Shown here: positions 28,808-37,277 of the stretch, piece after piece
Position numbering within the stretch: position 1 is the first letter of the stretch
How the letters are laid out: each line of letters begins with the position of its first letter
Assembly: GCF_947036865.1 (NCBI RefSeq)
Contig: NZ_CAMQSF010000003.1
Coordinates: 176,649 to 240,648 of the forward strand
Source of the DNA: an uncultured Caulobacter sp.
Lineage (GTDB): Bacteria; Pseudomonadota; Alphaproteobacteria; Caulobacterales; Caulobacteraceae
Direction of reading: 5' to 3'
Length of the DNA: 64,000 nucleotides
Program-made: the position numbers and the translations under genes
Notes under the pieces: generated by a model
Databases searched by the model: none
Told to the model about the DNA's origin: nothing
The model's input: the letters and a program-made list of their open reading frames with translations, nothing else

Positions 28808-31399
28808 TCAGCGCGTGTCCACCTCCACGCGTTCGAGCACGACGTTATCGTCGAGACGCCAGATCTTGAGTTGATGGCGGCCCACGGAAAGAGACGGTAG
28901 CGACGCCTCCAGCGTATGGCCGTGATCCTTGACCGCCTCGATCCACGCCGCCTGCTCGGGCGTCGAGGCCGCGCCGGGCGTCGGGACCAGGGCCGAGGTC
29001 AGGACTTGGACCGGGCCGTCGTCGACCGACACGCCGATCGCGAGGCCCTTGCCGCCCGTCGTGTCCAGGGTCGGCGCCAGGCGCAGCCGCACCCGCGCCG
29101 GACCCTCCCGATCGACCTGGATCCCGTATTCGAGGCGCACCCCATCGGCGGGCGTGGTCGCGGGCCGGCCTTGCGGCGTGGCGATCATCGCCGTTCCGAG
29201 GCCCAGGTTGGGGATCGCCGTCCAGGTCAATCCCCGGCCGCCGACGGCGCGCTCGAATTGGGCGGCGTCCACTATCACGAGCCCAGGGGGCGGGGTGGAC
29301 GTCCGCGCGAACGTCACCTTGGCCGCCAGTCGGTCCAGCGGGGTGTCGGCGGCCACGCGGGTGACGCTGGGCATCGACTGTTTCGTCGGGTCGTTCCAGA
29401 TCACATAGCTCATGTGGACCTGGTTCATCATGCCGGCCCACTTGCCGCCGTTGATCGCGTGGTACTGGGCGGTCAGCTCGGCGTCGCGCTTGAAGGTGGT
29501 CTCGACCGTATCGGCGAAGACGTTGGCGCGCGGATCGTTGCGCGACGACAGCCGCCGGTTCCAGGCCGTCGCGTAGTACATCTCGTAGAGATTGGCGAAG
29601 GCCAGGACGGGATATTCGACCAGCTGGAAATAGGCGTCGCGCTGGTCGGGGCGCAGTCGCGCCTTGACGGCCTCGACCCGCTCGACCAGGGCCCGCCAGC
29701 GATCGACGATGGCGCCGAAGGTCCCGCCGTCGAGGGCCGCGCCGCCGTCCGGGCCCAGCGGGAAACTGTCCTGGTCCAGCAGCTCTGGCTTCTTGCGCGA
29801 AGCGAGGGTCCCATAGGTCTCGAGAATGTCGCCGACCTCCGGCCCGAGCTCCGCGCCCAGGGTCTCGGCGCCCCACTGGCGCGGGAAGGCGGCGAGCGCC
29901 GCTGGCGTCATGGCCTCCGGGTTCCACGCCTGTCGCAGGAAGAAGCTTAGCGGATATTCCATCGGCTTGATGTCGCCGACATTGACGATCCACAGGTTCC
30001 GGGCCCCGCGCCGGTAGGCCAGGTCCATCTGCTGCCAGACCTTGGCGATCTGGTTGGTGTTGATCCACTTGTAGTTCCGGGGGCCGCCGACATAGTCGAA
30101 GTGATAATAGACCCCGTAGCCGCCGGCGCGCGGCAGCTTGTCCTTGCCGGCCACCGGCAATCGGCGGATCTGGCCCCAGTTATCGTCGGAAAACAGCAGC
30201 GTGACGTCGTCGGGCACGCGCATGCCGTGGTCGTAATAGTCCTGCACCTCCTTGTAGAGGGCCCAGACCTGGGGGGTCTGGTCGGCGGGCTTGCCGGTGA
30301 CCTCGGCGATGATCCGGCGCTGGTCGGCGACGACCTTTTCCAAGAGCTGCGTCGCCGCGCCCTCGCTCATCGGCTCGTCGCCGTCGCCGCGCATGCCGAC
30401 CGTGACGAGGCTCTCGTAAGGCGTCCCGTCGCCCTTCGACATCATCCGTTCGATGCCGCCGCGCCAGAAGGTCCGAAGGTTTTCGGCGTTCGTCGCGTAG
30501 TCCCACTTGCCGCCGGTGACGCCCTGCTCGGTGTGGCGATGCCACTCGTCCTGGGCGCGGGTCATCGGCTCGTGGTGCGAGCTGCCCATCACCACGCCCA
30601 TCTGATCGGCGATGACCTTGCTGCGCGGATCGTCGTCGTTGAACGCTTTGGGCGCCCACATGGCCGGCCACAGATAGTTGCCCTTCAGGCGCAGCAGCAG
30701 GTCGAAGACATGGGCATAGGCGTCGGCGTTGACGCCGCCGAACTTCCGCTTGGCCCAGCCGCTGAAGGCCGGGTCCTCGTCATTGATGAAGAAGCCGCGA
30801 TAGCGGACGCGGGGGTGGTCGGCGCGGGCGCCGGCGGTGACGAACAGGTCGCTCTTTCGCGTCACCGGCGCGTCGGCCCACCAGGTCCAGGGCGAGACGC
30901 CGATCCGCTCCGAGAGGTCATAGGCGCCGTAGGCCGCGCCGCGTCGGTCCGAGCCGACGATCACCAAGGCGCGGGCCAGCTTCGGCGTCGGTCTCTCGAC
31001 CACGACCTGCCGAAAGCCTTCCCATTGCCCCGGCAGATCTCCGACCCTCAGCTTGCCGGCGCGGACGAGGCCGTCGATCACCGGACTGGCGCCCAGAACG
31101 CCGACGATGACGGTGGGGCCCGTGGCGCGGGAAAGATCCTTGATGGGCTCGGGTTGCGCGGCGCCGGCCACGAGAGCGAGATCGCCGCCGAGCGCCTCGG
31201 CGGCGTGGCGCACTGCGGGATCGGCCTTGGCGTCGACATAGACGGCGGCCGGGCGACCTTGGCGGATCAGCGCGAGACTCGATGGCTTCGCCGTCTCGCA
31301 AACGCTGACCGGCGTTTCGCAGGCGCGCGCCGCGCCGGCGGTGATGCCGATCGCGGCCAGGGTCCAGACGGCTTGCGCCAAGAACGCTCGAACCCGCAC
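28808..31399 (-). CDS. GH115 family glycoside hydrolase, xylan alpha-glucuronidase type (863 aa)
   Basis: Exported enzyme predicted to remove alpha-1,2-linked (4-O-methyl)glucuronic acid from xylan. It has a signal peptide (MRVRAFLAQAVWTLAAIGIT, then AGAARA). The core carries the GH115 blocks 'YRGFFINDEDPAFSGWAKRK', 'LLRLKGNYLWPAMW', MGVVMGSSHHEPMTRAQDEW and WGQIRRLP. 'GVYYHFDYVGGPRNYKWINT' and 'AWNPEAMTPAALAAFPRQW' are equally typical. The C-terminal domain is beta-rich. Length fits the family. No other xylan gene is adjacent, but a DUF6807/PmoA-like gene lies 3.5 kb away. A palindrome upstream (31416-31443) may be its operator. Confidence 0.88.
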   Translation of the reverse strand: MRVRAFLAQAVWTLAAIGITAGAARACETPVSVCETAKPSSLALIRQGRPAAVYVDAKADPAVRHAAEALGGDLALVAGAAQPEPIKDLSRATGPTVIVGVLGASPVIDGLVRAGKLRVGDLPGQWEGFRQVVVERPTPKLARALVIVGSDRRGAAYGAYDLSERIGVSPWTWWADAPVTRKSDLFVTAGARADHPRVRYRGFFINDEDPAFSGWAKRKFGGVNADAYAHVFDLLLRLKGNYLWPAMWAPKAFNDDDPRSKVIADQMGVVMGSSHHEPMTRAQDEWHRHTEQGVTGGKWDYATNAENLRTFWRGGIERMMSKGDGTPYESLVTVGMRGDGDEPMSEGAATQLLEKVVADQRRIIAEVTGKPADQTPQVWALYKEVQDYYDHGMRVPDDVTLLFSDDNWGQIRRLPVAGKDKLPRAGGYGVYYHFDYVGGPRNYKWINTNQIAKVWQQMDLAYRRGARNLWIVNVGDIKPMEYPLSFFLRQAWNPEAMTPAALAAFPRQWGAETLGAELGPEVGDILETYGTLASRKKPELLDQDSFPLGPDGGAALDGGTFGAIVDRWRALVERVEAVKARLRPDQRDAYFQLVEYPVLAFANLYEMYYATAWNRRLSSRNDPRANVFADTVETTFKRDAELTAQYHAINGGKWAGMMNQVHMSYVIWNDPTKQSMPSVTRVAADTPLDRLAAKVTFARTSTPPPGLVIVDAAQFERAVGGRGLTWTAIPNLGLGTAMIATPQGRPATTPADGVRLEYGIQVDREGPARVRLRLAPTLDTTGGKGLAIGVSVDDGPVQVLTSALVPTPGAASTPEQAAWIEAVKDHGHTLEASLPSLSVGRHQLKIWRLDDNVVLERVEVDTR

Positions 31400-31415
31400 G
31401 CATCTCTCCCCAATT

Positions 31416-31443
31416 GTCAGGCCAATAGGCCTTTTGGCCTGAC
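31416..31443. promoter_or_regulatory. Inverted repeat upstream of the GH115 gene
   Basis: Perfect 8-bp arms, GTCAGGCC (31416-31423) and GGCCTGAC (31436-31443), around a 12-base centre that contains a further AGGCC. It lies 17 bases upstream of the GH115 start and 37 bases after the uvrD stop, so it could be a repressor operator or a uvrD transcript hairpin. It has no T-run worth the name, which favours an operator. Confidence 0.45.
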
Positions 31444-31480
31444 CTTATCAGAGATGGTAGCGGTCACAAGATGCGGGCGC

Positions 31481-33898
31481 TCACGCCTTCTCGACGAAGC
31501 TGTCGATGACCTTCTTCTCGCCGGCCTTGTCGAAGGCGACGGTCAGCTTGTTGCCCTCGATCCCGGTCACCTGGCCATAGCCGAACTTGACGTGGAACAC
31601 CCGGTCGCCGCGGGAATAGGCGCTGTTGGTCGGGGCCGAGACGGCGACCAGCCGGCCTTCGCCCTCGATCGGGGCCGAGCGGGCGGCCGAGCCGGCGCGG
31701 ACGCCTTGGATTCCCCGCCAAGATCCGCCGCGCTCGCCAAAGCCGGCGGTGCGCTCCTGCGCCCGCTTCCAGCCGGGGCTGTCGTAGCTGCCGCCCTGGA
31801 AGGCGCTCGTTCCGGGATCGTCCCAGCGCGACGCCGCCGTCGACTGCATGCCCGGACCGCCGCCGTAATAGCCGGTCTCCGAGGCCGCATCGACGTGGGC
31901 GATCGGCAGTTCGTCGACGAAGCGACTGGGCAGCTGGCTGGTCCAGCGGCCATAGACCTGCCGGTTGGCCACGAAGCTGATGCGCGCTTCCTCGCGGGCG
32001 CGGGTGATGCCGACATAGGCCAGGCGCCGCTCTTCCTCGAGGCCCTTCTCGCCCTTGTCGTCCATGCTGCGCTGGCTGGGGAACACGCCTTCCTCCCAGC
32101 CGGGCAGGAAGACCAGCGGGAACTCAAGGCCCTTGGCCGAGTGCAGGGTCATGATCCAGACGGCGTCGCCGGTGGCCTCGCGGTCCAGGTCCATGACCAG
32201 CGACACATGCTCCAGATAGGCCTCCAGCGTGTCGAAGGCGCCCATCGACTGGACCAGTTCCTTCAGGTTCTCCAGCCGCGTCTGGCTGGTCGGACCCTTG
32301 TCCAGGCGCAGGGCGTCGGTATAGCCGCTCTCCTCCAGCACGGTCTCCAGCAGGCGCTGGTGGTGCAGGGTTCCGATCAGCGAGCGCCAGCGGTCGAGAT
32401 CGCGGATGAAATTGCTGAGCGCGGTGCGGGTGCGGGCCGGCAGGTCGTCGCTGGTGATGATCGCGCGCGCGGCGTCGACGGTCGAGATCCCCTCCAGTCG
32501 CGCGATCTGCAGCAGCTTCTGCACCGAGGTGTCGCCAATGCCGCGCTTGGGGGTGTTGACGATCCGCTCGAAGGCCAAATCATCGTCGGGCGACTGGATC
32601 AGGCGCAGATAGGCGTGGGCGTCGCGGATCTCGGCGCGCTCGAAGAAGCGCGGGCCGCCGACCACCTTGTAGGGGATCTGCAGCATCACGAAGCGCTCTT
32701 CGAACGCTCGCATCTGGAAGCTGGCGCGGACCAGGATGGCCATCTGGCTGTACTTGCGACCGGCCTTCTTGGCGCGCTCGATCTCGTCGGCGATCAGACG
32801 GCTCTCGGCCTCGCCGTCCCAGACGCCTGACACCTTGACCTTTTCGCCGCCCTTGGCCGGGGTCCAGAGGGTCTTGCCCAGGCGCCCCTTGTTGGCGGTG
32901 ATCAGGCCAGAGGCGGCGGCCAGGATGTGCTCGGTGGAGCGATAGTTGCACTCCAGGCGGACGACCTTCGAGCCCGGGAAGTCGCGCTCGAACCGCAGGA
33001 TGTTGTCGACCTCGGCCCCCCGCCAGCCATAGATCGACTGGTCGTCGTCGCCGACGCAGCAGACGTTCTGGCGACCCTGGGCCAAGAGGCGCAGCCACAG
33101 GTACTGGGCGACGTTGGTGTCCTGGTACTCGTCGACCATTACGTATTTGAAGCGCCGCTGGAATTCGTCCAGCACGTCGGGATGGCCGGTGAAGATGCTG
33201 ATATTGTGCAGCAAAAGGTCGCCGAAATCACAGGCGTTCAGGATGCGCAGGCGCTCCTGGTACTGACGATAGAGGCTGATGCCCTTGCCGTTGGCGAACT
33301 CGCCAGCCTCGCTGGTCGGGACGCGGTCGGGCGTCCAGCCGCGGTTCTTCCAGCCGTCGATGATCTGCGACAGGATCCGGGGCGTCCACCGCTTGGCGTC
33401 GATGTTCTCGGCTTCGATCAGTTGCTTGAGCAGGCGTTCCTGATCGTCGGTGTCGATGATCGTGTAGTTGGACTTGAGGCCAATCAGCTCGGCGTGGCGG
33501 CGCAGGATCTGGGCGGCGACCGAGTGGAAGGTGCCCAGCCACCGCAGGCCCTCGGCCTCCGGGCCGATGATGTGGGTGATCCGCTCGCGCATCTCGCGCG
33601 CGGCCTTGTTGGTGAAGGTGACGGCCAGCAGTTCCCACGGGCGGGCGCGGCCGGTCGCCAGGATGTGGGCCAAGCGCGTCGTCAGCACGCGCGTCTTGCC
33701 GGTGCCGGCGCCGGCCAGCACCAGCAGCGGACCCTCGGTGGTCTCGACCGCCTCGCGCTGTTCGGGGTTCAGGCCGTCCAGATAGCCGGGCGCGGCTTCC
33801 CGTCCCATCGGCACCGGCGGGCGGGCTCGGGCCAGGTCGGAGATGCGCGGGGAGGGGAGGTCGCCGGGGAAATCGGGCGAGTCGGCGTCGGAATGCAT
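31481..33898 (-). CDS. uvrD: UvrD/PcrA-type ATP-dependent DNA helicase (805 aa)
   Basis: Superfamily 1A 3'-5' helicase for nucleotide excision and mismatch repair. Motifs in order: Q motif LNPEQREAVETTEGPLLVLA, Walker A AGAGTGKTRVL (about residues 60-70), DEYQDTN (motif II), GDDDQSIYGWRGAE (III), LECNYRS (IV) and TLHSAKGLEFPLVFLPG (V). The C-terminal Tudor-like domain is present (DRVFHVKFGYGQVTGIEGN). Length and C-terminus agree with PcrA/UvrD. A degenerate LexA-type element lies just upstream (33901-33915). Confidence 0.94.
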   Translation of the reverse strand: MHSDADSPDFPGDLPSPRISDLARARPPVPMGREAAPGYLDGLNPEQREAVETTEGPLLVLAGAGTGKTRVLTTRLAHILATGRARPWELLAVTFTNKAAREMRERITHIIGPEAEGLRWLGTFHSVAAQILRRHAELIGLKSNYTIIDTDDQERLLKQLIEAENIDAKRWTPRILSQIIDGWKNRGWTPDRVPTSEAGEFANGKGISLYRQYQERLRILNACDFGDLLLHNISIFTGHPDVLDEFQRRFKYVMVDEYQDTNVAQYLWLRLLAQGRQNVCCVGDDDQSIYGWRGAEVDNILRFERDFPGSKVVRLECNYRSTEHILAAASGLITANKGRLGKTLWTPAKGGEKVKVSGVWDGEAESRLIADEIERAKKAGRKYSQMAILVRASFQMRAFEERFVMLQIPYKVVGGPRFFERAEIRDAHAYLRLIQSPDDDLAFERIVNTPKRGIGDTSVQKLLQIARLEGISTVDAARAIITSDDLPARTRTALSNFIRDLDRWRSLIGTLHHQRLLETVLEESGYTDALRLDKGPTSQTRLENLKELVQSMGAFDTLEAYLEHVSLVMDLDREATGDAVWIMTLHSAKGLEFPLVFLPGWEEGVFPSQRSMDDKGEKGLEEERRLAYVGITRAREEARISFVANRQVYGRWTSQLPSRFVDELPIAHVDAASETGYYGGGPGMQSTAASRWDDPGTSAFQGGSYDSPGWKRAQERTAGFGERGGSWRGIQGVRAGSAARSAPIEGEGRLVAVSAPTNSAYSRGDRVFHVKFGYGQVTGIEGNKLTVAFDKAGEKKVIDSFVEKA

Positions 33899-33900
33899 GG

Positions 33901-33915
33901 GAACATATGTAGCAC
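33901..33915 (-). promoter_or_regulatory. Possible degenerate LexA (SOS) box before uvrD
   Basis: On the minus strand it reads GTGC-N7-GTTC, one base away from the alphaproteobacterial LexA consensus GTTC-N7-GTTC. It sits only 2 bases upstream of the uvrD ATG. The mismatch and the position make it uncertain. Confidence 0.25.
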
Positions 33916-34045
33916 AGACGGCGCGTCGCTTAAGCCCCCCGCGCGACGGAAGCCCGTCGACCGCCTATGTCGGGAAAGGAACTTCCCGCGCCGCGTATCG
34001 TTGATCCGCCAACAGCAACGAGAGCCGAGAGGCGTGGAGAAACTG

Positions 34046-34231
34046 ATGGCAGAGGAAACCAGCGGCGGGAACAGCGGTCTTGCCTTCATCGTCGGTGGCC
34101 TGGTGGTCATCGTGGCGGTGCTGGCCTTCTTCATGTGGTCGGGCGGCTTCGGTCACAAGAAGCAGGTCGACGTCAACATCTCGGCCTCGGCGCCGAAACT
34201 GCCCGACGCGCCGAAGCCGGCGGGCGGCTGA
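34046..34231 (+). CDS. Small single-pass membrane protein (61 aa)
   Basis: Not recognised. It has a short polar N-terminus (MAEETSGGNSG), one membrane helix at about residues 12-32 (LAFIVGGLVVIVAVLAFFMW), then GGFGHKKQVDVNISASAPKL and a Pro-rich end. The ATG at 34046 has GGAG at 34036-34039. Positive residues after the helix suggest the C-terminus is cytoplasmic unless the Lys pair is overridden. It is divergent from uvrD and 7 bases upstream of a second small membrane protein, probably one transcript. Confidence 0.65.
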   Translation: MAEETSGGNSGLAFIVGGLVVIVAVLAFFMWSGGFGHKKQVDVNISASAPKLPDAPKPAGG

Positions 34232-34238
34232 GGTTTCC

Positions 34239-34499
34239 GTGAAAACGCTCACCCATCCGCCGCGCGCGGACGCGCCTAGAGATCATGGCGCGGCCTGGGC
34301 GGCGCTCCTGGTGGTCGCGATCGTCGGCCTGGCGGTCTGGGGCGCCTGGACCCTGGGCGTCATGGCCGGCGACAAGGCCGACTGGCGGCAGGCCATGCCG
34401 GATGTTTCGCGGAGCCTGCGCAAGGCTCCGGACCCGCAACCCGCGCCGACCCCGCTGCAGCGCCGGCCGATGGTGAGCCAGGAACACCCGCGCGGCTAG
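34239..34499 (+). CDS. Small single-pass membrane protein (86 aa)
   Basis: Not recognised. The GTG start at 34239 gives MKTLTHPPRADAPRDHGAAW, a membrane helix at about residues 20-42 (AALLVVAIVGLAVWGAWTLG), and a Pro/Arg-rich tail (LRKAPDPQPAPTPLQRRP). It is 7 bases downstream of the 61-residue membrane protein. Its stop TAG overlaps the stop of the convergent ribbon-helix-helix gene. Confidence 0.6.
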   Translation: MKTLTHPPRADAPRDHGAAWAALLVVAIVGLAVWGAWTLGVMAGDKADWRQAMPDVSRSLRKAPDPQPAPTPLQRRPMVSQEHPRG

Positions 34500-34681
34500 C
34501 GGTTGGCTCGCCCCAGCGCGAACACCCGGCAGGCCGAGGCGAGGGGCCGCTCGCCCCGTTCCAGATCGATCCTCTGGATCAGACCGGCGAGGCTGAGCGC
34601 CTCGTCGGCCGCCGCGCGTTCCAGCGCCGCCCAGAACTCCGGCTCCAGCGCCAGGGAGGTCGCGTGGCCAGCCAGGTTCAC
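34496..34681 (-). CDS. Ribbon-helix-helix domain protein (61 aa as called; true start probably further upstream)
   Basis: Small DNA-binding-type protein of the RHH_4 kind found beside DUF4169 genes in alphaproteobacteria. NLAGHATSLALEPEFWAALE and 'SLAGLIQRIDLERG' form the strand-helix-helix unit, and the end 'LASACRVFAL' is typical. GTG at 34681 is the first ordinary start codon. The in-frame sequence just upstream encodes L-K-K-R-S (CTG at 34696), and the family I recall begins with (M)LxKRSV, so a CTG start is likely. The frame opens straight after the DUF4169 stop. Confidence 0.7.
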   Translation of the reverse strand: MNLAGHATSLALEPEFWAALERAAADEALSLAGLIQRIDLERGERPLASACRVFALGRANR

Positions 34682-34708
34682 CGAGCGCTTCTTCAGTCCA
34701 GCCAGGGC

Positions 34709-34885
34709 TCAGTCCTCGCGCTTGGCGCCGTCGAGATCGCGCTTCAACTTGTCGGCGCGGGCGGCGTCCAGGGCCTTCTCGCCCTTGGTGCGGCCGAACT
34801 TGGCGCGGTTCTCGGCGGCGCGAGCCTTGTCGTCGGCCTTGGCCTTGGCCTTGCGCGCCTGGTTCAGATTGACGATGTCGGCCAT
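34709..34885 (-). CDS. DUF4169 family protein (58 aa)
   Basis: Very short Lys/Ala/Arg-rich cytoplasmic protein starting MADIVNLNQARKAKAKADDK and continuing 'AAENRAKFGRTKGEKALDAA', the DUF4169 pattern. Function is unknown. It begins 4 bases after the stop of the DUF6807 gene and is followed without a gap by the ribbon-helix-helix gene. The DUF4169/RHH pair is a neighbourhood I recall from alphaproteobacteria. Confidence 0.85.
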   Translation of the reverse strand: MADIVNLNQARKAKAKADDKARAAENRAKFGRTKGEKALDAARADKLKRDLDGAKRED

Positions 34886-34889
34886 CGGC

Positions 34890-35807
34890 TTACGGCTGCT
34901 TCTTCGCTGCGGCGGTCTTGCTCTGCGGACGAATGACCAGGGTTTCCTGAAGATGCAAGGCCTGGCCCTTCTTCAGGACCAAAGGCGCGCGGCCTGGGAA
35001 GACGCAGTTCTGCATCGAACGGTCGGTGTAGAGCATCCAGCGGGTGATCGCCTGATCGTTGGCCTTGCACGCCAGGCCGATGGTCCAGGCCGGCGAGGCG
35101 TCGCCGCCGCTCCAGGCGAAGCCCATCGAAGGTCCGGCCTGGATCGCGCCGCCGTTCGGGACGATCGTCTTGCCGCCCGACGCGAAGGTCAGGTGCTCGG
35201 GATCGACGAGGCGGATCGAGAAGCCGCCGAACCCGCGATCGTCCTCGCTGCCGCCCAGGCCCAGAGCGTCGACGCGGGCGGTGATCGTGGTGTCGAACTC
35301 CACCCGGCGCGCGCCGGCCTTCAGCGGCCGCAAGGTGATCTTCGTCGTCTCGGTGGCGACATAGGCAAGCTCAGGACCCGAATTGACCATCCAGTCGACG
35401 TCGACGGTCAGGGTTCCGCCGCCCTCGGCGTCGCCGAGGAAGCGCTTCTGGCGCACGAAATAGGACAGTCCCTTCATGTACCAGCCGTCGGCCGCCGTCC
35501 TGCCGTCGGTCTGGACCTTCATCCAGGCCCACCAGACGCCGCGCTGGTGCGGATGGTCGCCGGGCCGGTCCTCGACCAGGGCCGTTCCGTCGGGCGCGTA
35601 GAGCGCGCCGACATAGTGGGCCCGGCCGGGCTCCGTGGCCGGGTCCAGCGGCTTGGCGCGATAGACCAGGACCGTCTTGCCGGCTTCGGTCAGGGTGACC
35701 GTATCGTCGGCGAACACGGCGTCGACCCGCTTGCCGATGGCCGGATCGGCGAAGGCGGGCGCGGCGAGGGCCATAAGAGCGGCGACGAGAAGCGCGCGAA
35801 GGCTCAT
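34890..35807 (-). CDS. Exported DUF6807 / PmoA-like protein (305 aa)
   Basis: Secreted protein of the PmoA-like (DUF6807) family often found with sugar-catabolism genes; activity is not established. It has a signal peptide (MSLRALLVAALMALAAPAFA), then a jelly-roll-like beta protein. The signature 'RPGDHPHQRGVWWAWMKV' has the conserved His residues; 'WMLYTDRSMQNCVFPGRAPL' lies near the C-terminus. The ATG at 35807 is chosen because it starts the signal peptide; the frame is open further upstream but reads through the promoter region. Confidence 0.85.
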   Translation of the reverse strand: MSLRALLVAALMALAAPAFADPAIGKRVDAVFADDTVTLTEAGKTVLVYRAKPLDPATEPGRAHYVGALYAPDGTALVEDRPGDHPHQRGVWWAWMKVQTDGRTAADGWYMKGLSYFVRQKRFLGDAEGGGTLTVDVDWMVNSGPELAYVATETTKITLRPLKAGARRVEFDTTITARVDALGLGGSEDDRGFGGFSIRLVDPEHLTFASGGKTIVPNGGAIQAGPSMGFAWSGGDASPAWTIGLACKANDQAITRWMLYTDRSMQNCVFPGRAPLVLKKGQALHLQETLVIRPQSKTAAAKKQP

Positions 35808-35940
35808 GCGAGATCCCCGAAAGGCGTGGAACGTATCAAGAACAATCTTGCCGGGCGTGGCAAGTGAAACTTGGCCGGTGACGTGGCCGTTTGATGACGC
35901 GAGAGCCGGCATGGTCTCGCTTAACTTCAGGAGACGACAG

Positions 35941-36177
35941 ATGATCGACGTCACGCAGATCAAGGAACATCAGGAAGTGGTCGGGTCGGACGGCGGCCAT
36001 GTCGGTCGCGTCGACCACGTGATGGGCGGCGAGATCGAGCTGGCCAAGCTGGACCTCGGCGGCGGCTTCAAGCACCACCTGATCCCCCTGTCGTGGGTGG
36101 AATATGTCGATGACGACAAGGTCCACCTCAGCCTGACCAAGGACGACGCCAAGGCCCAGTGGCGCGAGAAGCACTGA
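35941..36177 (+). CDS. DUF2171 family protein (78 aa)
   Basis: Small beta-rich cytoplasmic protein: MIDVTQIKEHQEVVGSDGGH, then VGRVDHV, 'LDLGGGFKHHLIPLSWVEYV' and a helical end. This is the DUF2171 pattern, related to PRC-barrel folds and common in bacterial stress-linked contexts. AGGAG at 35928-35932 fixes the ATG. It is divergent from the DUF6807 gene and followed by a strong terminator. Confidence 0.85.
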   Translation: MIDVTQIKEHQEVVGSDGGHVGRVDHVMGGEIELAKLDLGGGFKHHLIPLSWVEYVDDDKVHLSLTKDDAKAQWREKH

Positions 36178-36201
36178 GTCGGCCGACGGGTTCGAGAAAA
36201 G

Positions 36202-36231
36202 AGGCCTCCGCCGGATCGGCGGAGGCCTTTT
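36202..36231 (+). terminator. Intrinsic terminator after the DUF2171 gene
   Basis: Perfect 12-bp stem, AGGCCTCCGCCG (36202-36213) and CGGCGGAGGCCT (36217-36228), with a 3-base loop and a TTTT run. AAAA upstream (36197-36200) would serve the other strand weakly. Confidence 0.9.
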
Positions 36232-36294
36232 GGCTTGGGCTTGACGTTCCGGTCCGGGCGACTGTCTATCCGCCCCTCGGCGCGGAGGGGATCG

Positions 36295-36930
36295 ATGTAC
36301 AAGCTCTATGGCTCGCCCAGCACGGCCGGAACGGCCATCCACTGGCTGTTGCTGGAACTCGGCGTTCCGTTCGAGGTCCGTCTGCTCGACTTCGACAAGG
36401 GCGAACACAAGACGCCCCAGTACCTGGCCCTCAATCCGGACGGCGTGGCGCCGACCCTGATCATCGACGGCGCGCCGGTCACCCAGATGGCGGCGATCGC
36501 CACGCTGCTGGCCGAGCGCCACCCCGAGGCGGGCTTCGCGCCGCCGCCCGGATCGCCGGCGCGGGCCGACTATCTGAGCTGGACCCTGTGGCTGGCCAAC
36601 AGCCTGCAGCCGCACTTCCGCGCCTGGTTCTATCCGCACGAGCCGGCGGGCGGCGAGGCGCTGGAGGCGGTCAGGAGCGCCGCCCGCGCGCGGATCGAGG
36701 CCGGACTGGCGCGGCTGGATGCGCGCCTGGCCGATCGCGACCATCTGGTCGGCGACCAGTTCACGACGGTCGACGTTCTGGCCGTGATCCTCTGTCGCTG
36801 GACCCGCAACATGCCCAAGCCGGCGACCAACTGGCCGAACCTCAAGCGCTACCTGGACCGCATGCGCCAGCGCCCGGCCCTGCGCGAGGTTCATGCCCGC
36901 GAAGGGCTTACCGATTGGATCGACGGCTAG
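36295..36930 (+). CDS. Glutathione S-transferase family protein (211 aa)
   Basis: Cytosolic GST-like protein. The N-terminal thioredoxin fold is MYKLYGSPSTAGTAIHWLLL with 'LNPDGVAPTLIIDGAPVTQM' carrying the cis-Pro loop and the Gln-Met glutathione contact. The all-helical C-terminal domain follows, with DQFTTVDVLAVILCRW as the GST N-capping box. ATG at 36295 is the natural start; 20 residues upstream are in frame but unlike GST. Substrate unknown. Its stop overlaps the convergent gene's stop. Confidence 0.9.
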   Translation: MYKLYGSPSTAGTAIHWLLLELGVPFEVRLLDFDKGEHKTPQYLALNPDGVAPTLIIDGAPVTQMAAIATLLAERHPEAGFAPPPGSPARADYLSWTLWLANSLQPHFRAWFYPHEPAGGEALEAVRSAARARIEAGLARLDARLADRDHLVGDQFTTVDVLAVILCRWTRNMPKPATNWPNLKRYLDRMRQRPALREVHAREGLTDWIDG

Positions 36931-37277
36931 GTCGGTCCCGCGCCCGGACCCACCCGCGGGGCGCAAGCGCCATCGGGCGACACGGGGCGCGCGCAGCCTT
37001 CGGGCGCGCGCCGATCGGCGGGCGGAACGGCATGGCTCCGCGTCACCGCGCCACGTCTCTGTTCAAGCGGCTGCGGCGTCAAGACCGAGCGTACGCCCCA
37101 GAAGATGGCCCACCAGACCGCCGCCGAGAAGAGCGTCGCGATCAGCCAATAAAGGTTCCTCCGCCAGACCGGGTAACGGTCCTCCATCGGTTCGTCCCAG
37201 TGACCCAGGGGGAGGTCGCGATCAGGCCGGGCGGCATCTTCGCGGAGGGTCTCGGGCGGGGGACGATCCGGCGACAT
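36927..37277 (-). CDS. Single-pass membrane protein of unknown function (116 aa)
   Basis: Not recognised. N-terminal charged segment (MSPDRPPPETLREDAARPDR), 'PVWRRNLYWLIATLFSAAVW' leading into a membrane helix at about residues 40-62, then an Arg/Pro-rich tail. ATG at 37277. The reading frame could run further upstream. Convergent with the GST gene, with stop codons overlapping. Confidence 0.55.
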   Translation of the reverse strand: MSPDRPPPETLREDAARPDRDLPLGHWDEPMEDRYPVWRRNLYWLIATLFSAAVWWAIFWGVRSVLTPQPLEQRRGAVTRSHAVPPADRRAPEGCARPVSPDGACAPRVGPGAGPT

